Source: Clostridiales bacterium (GTDB lineage: Bacteria; Bacillota; Clostridia; Monoglobales; Monoglobaceae). Taken from it: 8,665 nt of DNA. Made by a program: the position numbers and the translations under genes. The notes under the pieces were generated by a model. The model saw only the letters and a program-made list of their open reading frames with translations. It was not told the origin of the DNA and made no database searches. The stretch is from positions 1-8,665 of the forward strand of contig JAEDLZ010000061.1 in NCBI GenBank assembly GCA_016303265.1. The letters are read 5' to 3'. Below, piece by piece: positions 7,133-8,665 of the stretch (positions within the stretch are counted from its first letter, which is position 1; each line of letters opens with the position of its first letter).

Positions 7133-7209
7133 AATCCTTGATATTATGCGGATAAAACCGGTGTATTATTGCACTATTTTCTCCAAATTGACCTTGAAAA
7201 TCAAGGATT
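7133..7209. repeat. 10-bp inverted repeat upstream of the epimerase gene
   Basis: AATCCTTGAT (7133-7142) is exactly mirrored by ATCAAGGATT (7200-7209). Between them lies another CCTTGA (7192-7197), which can form a small hairpin with TCAAGG (7201-7206) around AAA. The left arm is about 50 bases upstream of the epimerase start on its coding strand, a reasonable operator position. Alternatively the right arm marks the edge of the hairpin-repeat block that follows. Function unknown. Confidence 0.4.
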
Positions 7210-7210
7210 A

Positions 7211-7385
7211 CACCCCCCCGTCACACTTCGTGTGCCCCCCCCTTTTTACACCAGGGGGGCTAACACTTAAGTTTTGCTCCGTGTGTCACCCCGCCAAGGC
7301 TCCCATATAGCAAAGGGGCGATGGCTGTCATCAAGGCTCCCTTGTGCAAAGGGAGCTGTCAGCGTAGCTGACTGAGGGATTGTCA
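7211..7385. repeat. REP/MITE-like hairpin repeat block of gut Clostridia type, with degenerate copies
   Basis: Several stem-loops are packed together: CACAC-TTC-GTGTG (7222-7234), a C-run/G-run stem (7237-7242 with 7254-7259), GCTCCCTT-GTGCA-AAGGGAGC (7336-7356) and GTCAGC-GTA-GCTGAC (7358-7372), followed by TGAGGGATTGTC. CAAGGCTCCC occurs twice (7295-7304 and 7332-7341), so a broken copy lies beside a better one. The C- and G-runs and local GC content differ sharply from the AT-rich flanks. From memory, the unit with GGGAGCTGTCAGC...TGACTGAGGGATT is dispersed in many copies in Faecalibacterium-like and related genomes. It codes for no protein, so if mobile it would need a transposase in trans. 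Confidence 0.7.
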
Positions 7386-8044
7386 CCATAAATTTCAAGA
7401 GAAAAAGCATAAATATTACTGTGTTATTCACAAATATTAACTTTTATATTTTATAATCGCCTAATATTTATACTATTAACTATATTTCCATTGCCCAATA
7501 AAAATGTTTTTATAATTTTAAGGATTGCGCCAACACATACGAAGCCTATAATCCCGTAGGAACATTTTACACCGCCCCTTCATTCCCATGTTTTTCCGTC
7601 CGCCGTGCCGCCGTTCTTATATGTTTTCCATTCTTATTTCTTCCATTTTATCACACAACTTTGTATTTTACAATAATTTTTTCTGTTTGTTTTGCGAAAA
7701 AGTTATCTTCTCTACACAAAAACATTTTGTCAAGTTAAATTTTTCCGTATTATGTCAACCAATATGGTTATATTTTCCATTTTTGCTTGGTTTACATAAT
7801 AACATATGAACAGCTTGTTTGCCTTAATAATAGTTATTTGCAGACTTTTCCACATTATCCACAGCTTAGCGTATTTTTCTACCCAAATTTATACGATTAT
7901 GGCAGGTTATCCCCAATTTGCCCGTCAATTCAATCTTTATTTCATAATATAAATTTTTGGATATTGGTTTACAATAATCTTAAAACATTTTTTGTATGCA
8001 GTATTTTCCCATTTTCCGATGTCTACACTGTAAAAAATTTCTAA
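7386..8044. other. Very AT-rich gene-free region with a cluster of DnaA-box-like sites
   Basis: No credible gene is present; open frames here are short, low-complexity and rich in Phe/Ile/Tyr. The notable content is a direct tandem of TTTTCCACA (7846-7854) and the consensus DnaA box TTATCCACA (7855-7863), with TTATTCACA at 7424-7432 and the one-mismatch TTATCCCCA at 7917-7925, all in the same orientation. AT-rich tracts surround them. Such clusters mark replication origins or DnaA-regulated/titrating loci, but no dnaA, dnaN, rpmH or replication initiator gene is in the window. On the minus strand, TTGTAA and TAAAAT, 17 bases apart around 7644-7672, resemble a promoter that would have no gene to serve. 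Confidence 0.4.
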
Positions 8045-8050
8045 AAACTA

Positions 8051-8080
8051 TTGACAAATCAGTGTTTTATTGCGTATAAT
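8051..8080 (+). promoter_or_regulatory. Consensus sigma-A promoter for the trpB2 leader
   Basis: A perfect TTGACA (8051-8056) and a perfect TATAAT (8075-8080) are separated by 18 bases, which predicts a transcript start near 8087. This leaves a leader of about 175 bases before the trpB2 start codon. Two exact hexamers mean strong basal activity, so control is likely to act on the leader rather than on initiation. Confidence 0.88.
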
Positions 8081-8128
8081 ATCCTTAATGAGATTGAAGA
8101 GTTTGGTTTAGCTGAGCAAGAGCTGCGC

Positions 8129-8212
8129 ATGGTTTTTACCGCTGCACGGCTGAGACAAGATGAGTATGATTGTATATGCAGAACTTCATTTGCAAACTTT
8201 GCCGAACTGTAA
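8129..8212 (+). CDS. Possible leader peptide ORF (27 codons) upstream of trpB2
   Basis: ATG at 8129 opens a frame reading MVFTAARLRQDEYDCICR then TSFANFAEL, ending at TAA 8210-8212. The stop codon falls in the loop of the intrinsic terminator and the last codons form its left arm, so a ribosome finishing translation would cover that arm. An AAGAG six bases upstream is a weak ribosome site. The peptide has no Trp codon, unlike classic trp leader peptides. The same frame is open back to 8045, through the promoter, so it may instead be a remnant of an older gene. Translation is unproven. Confidence 0.3.
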   Translation: MVFTAARLRQDEYDCICRTSFANFAEL

Positions 8213-8233
8213 TTGCAGTTCGGTTTTCTTTAT
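8202..8233 (+). terminator. Leader intrinsic terminator (attenuator) before trpB2
   Basis: CCGAACTG (8202-8209) and CAGTTCGG (8216-8223) form an 8-bp perfect stem with a 6-base loop TAATTG, followed by TTTTCTTTAT. It lies between the promoter and the trpB2 ribosome site, about 30 bases before the start codon, where a terminator only makes sense as a regulated attenuator. A competing pairing is possible: GAACT at 8181-8185 can pair with AGTTC at 8217-8221 in the right arm. No known riboswitch, T-box or protein site was recognised in the leader. Confidence 0.8.
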
Positions 8234-8262
8234 CTCAAATATTTTTTAAAGGAGACGATAAT

Positions 8263-8665
8263 ATGTCTGAAATCCCGTACAAAATCTATTTGAATGAAAG
8301 CGAAATGCCAAAGGCATGGTACAATGTCCGTGCAGATATGAAAAACAAGCCGGCGCCGCTTTTGAACCCCGGCACACACGAACCCATGAAGGCTGAAGAG
8401 CTTTCCGGCGTATTCTGCGACGAGCTTGTAAAGCAGGAGCTTGACGATACAACGGCTTATTTTGAAATTCCGGAAGAAATTTTAAACTTTTATAAAATGT
8501 ATCGCCCCTCTCCGCTGGTAAGGGCTTACTGTCTTGAGAAAAAGCTGGGAACTCCGGCAAAAATTTATTACAAATTTGAGGGCAACAACACCAGCGGAAG
8601 TCACAAACTTAACTCCGCAATTGCTCAGGCTTATTACGCTAAGAAGCAGGGTTTAAAGGGCGTAA
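8263..8665 (+). CDS. trpB: TrpB2-type tryptophan synthase beta chain / PLP-dependent enzyme (3' partial)
   Basis: This enzyme condenses indole with L-serine to tryptophan using PLP in the cytoplasm. The 134 visible residues start MSEIPYKIYL with an ATG eight bases after AAAGGAG. The N-terminal extension (to about residue 80), YRPSPLVRAYCLEKKL at 80-95, and YYKFEGNNTSGSHKLNSAIAQ (102-122) with the PLP-binding K115 are typical of the longer TrpB2 class rather than TrpB1. TrpB2 enzymes are often encoded away from trpA and act as stand-alone or salvage enzymes using free indole. No trpA is visible here. Two parts of the upstream context suggest tryptophan- or amino-acid-responsive control: a perfect sigma-A promoter and an attenuator. 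The catalytic C-terminal half lies outside the window, so intactness cannot be judged. Confidence 0.93.
   Translation, partial: MSEIPYKIYLNESEMPKAWYNVRADMKNKPAPLLNPGTHEPMKAEELSGVFCDELVKQELDDTTAYFEIPEEILNFYKMYRPSPLVRAYCLEKKLGTPAKIYYKFEGNNTSGSHKLNSAIAQAYYAKKQGLKGV

Noticed and set aside
7588..8044. Two + strand open frames of 73 and 85 codons in the AT-rich region
   Set aside because: The translations are low-complexity and Phe/Ile/Tyr-rich, have no Shine-Dalgarno, and overlap each other; they look like products of AT-rich DNA.
8125..8145. GGTTTTTACCGC resembling part of a T-box antiterminator
   Set aside because: The conserved TGG-N-ACC-containing box and the stem I/specifier region are missing and the leader is too short.
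5931..8154. ACGGCTGAG shared by the ANTAR 3' region (5931) and the trpB2 leader (8146)
   Set aside because: A nine-base match is expected by chance among this much non-coding sequence, and the surrounding structures differ.
8090..8164. GAG/TAG triplets suggesting a TRAP binding site
   Set aside because: Only TAG-GAG-GAG at 8109-8122 have the 2-3 base spacing; TRAP sites need about 9-11 evenly spaced repeats.
8246..8560. 104-codon minus-strand frame opposite trpB2
   Set aside because: Antisense shadow of a strongly recognised TrpB2 N-terminus with its own ribosome site and promoter.

Overview
The window looks like chromosomal DNA from an anaerobic, low-to-mid GC Firmicute of the Clostridia, probably a gut Oscillospiraceae/Ruminococcaceae-type organism. 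The evidence is strong Shine-Dalgarno sites, AT-rich spacers, oxygen-sensitive Fe-S enzymes, a split archaeal-type glutamate synthase, and a short hairpin repeat (CAAGGCTCCC... followed by GTCAGC-GTA-GCTGAC) of a kind I know from many gut Clostridia. The taxonomic call is inference.

Positions 1-5881 (+ strand) hold a nitrogen-assimilation cluster: a glutamate synthase FMN/synthase subunit with an N-terminal 2x[4Fe-4S] domain (5' end just outside the window), a 16-cysteine-type polyferredoxin, an FAD/NAD(P) oxidoreductase, a GXGXG-domain subunit, a short type-I glutamine synthetase, and an ANTAR-domain regulator. The first four genes overlap by 1-4 bases, which implies translational coupling and fixed stoichiometry. 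I infer that electrons pass from NAD(P)H through the FAD protein and the polyferredoxin to the Fe-S and FMN sites of the synthase, making glutamate from glutamine and 2-oxoglutarate, while GlnA remakes glutamine from glutamate and ammonia. The expected glutamine-amidotransferase subunit is not visible and may lie upstream. The ANTAR protein would be the RNA-binding antiterminator for this or related nitrogen operons, but its receiver domain has lost the phospho-accepting Asp.

Positions 5882-6223 are non-coding and contain a strong bidirectional terminator between convergent genes. Positions 6224-7081 (- strand) encode a LacX-type aldose 1-epimerase relative. Positions 7082-8262 form a 1.2-kb gene-free stretch with four parts: an inverted repeat, a REP/MITE-like hairpin repeat, a very AT-rich block with a tandem pair of DnaA-box-like 9-mers, and a consensus sigma-A promoter leading into a leader with an intrinsic terminator (attenuator). 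The leader contains a 27-codon reading frame whose stop codon falls in the terminator loop. It precedes a TrpB2-type tryptophan synthase beta chain that runs off the right edge.

The points most worth follow-up are the modular GOGAT-GS-ANTAR operon with its degenerate receiver, the Glu-to-Lys change at the expected glutamine synthetase active-site flap, the attenuator leader upstream of trpB2, and the DnaA-box cluster far from any visible dnaA.
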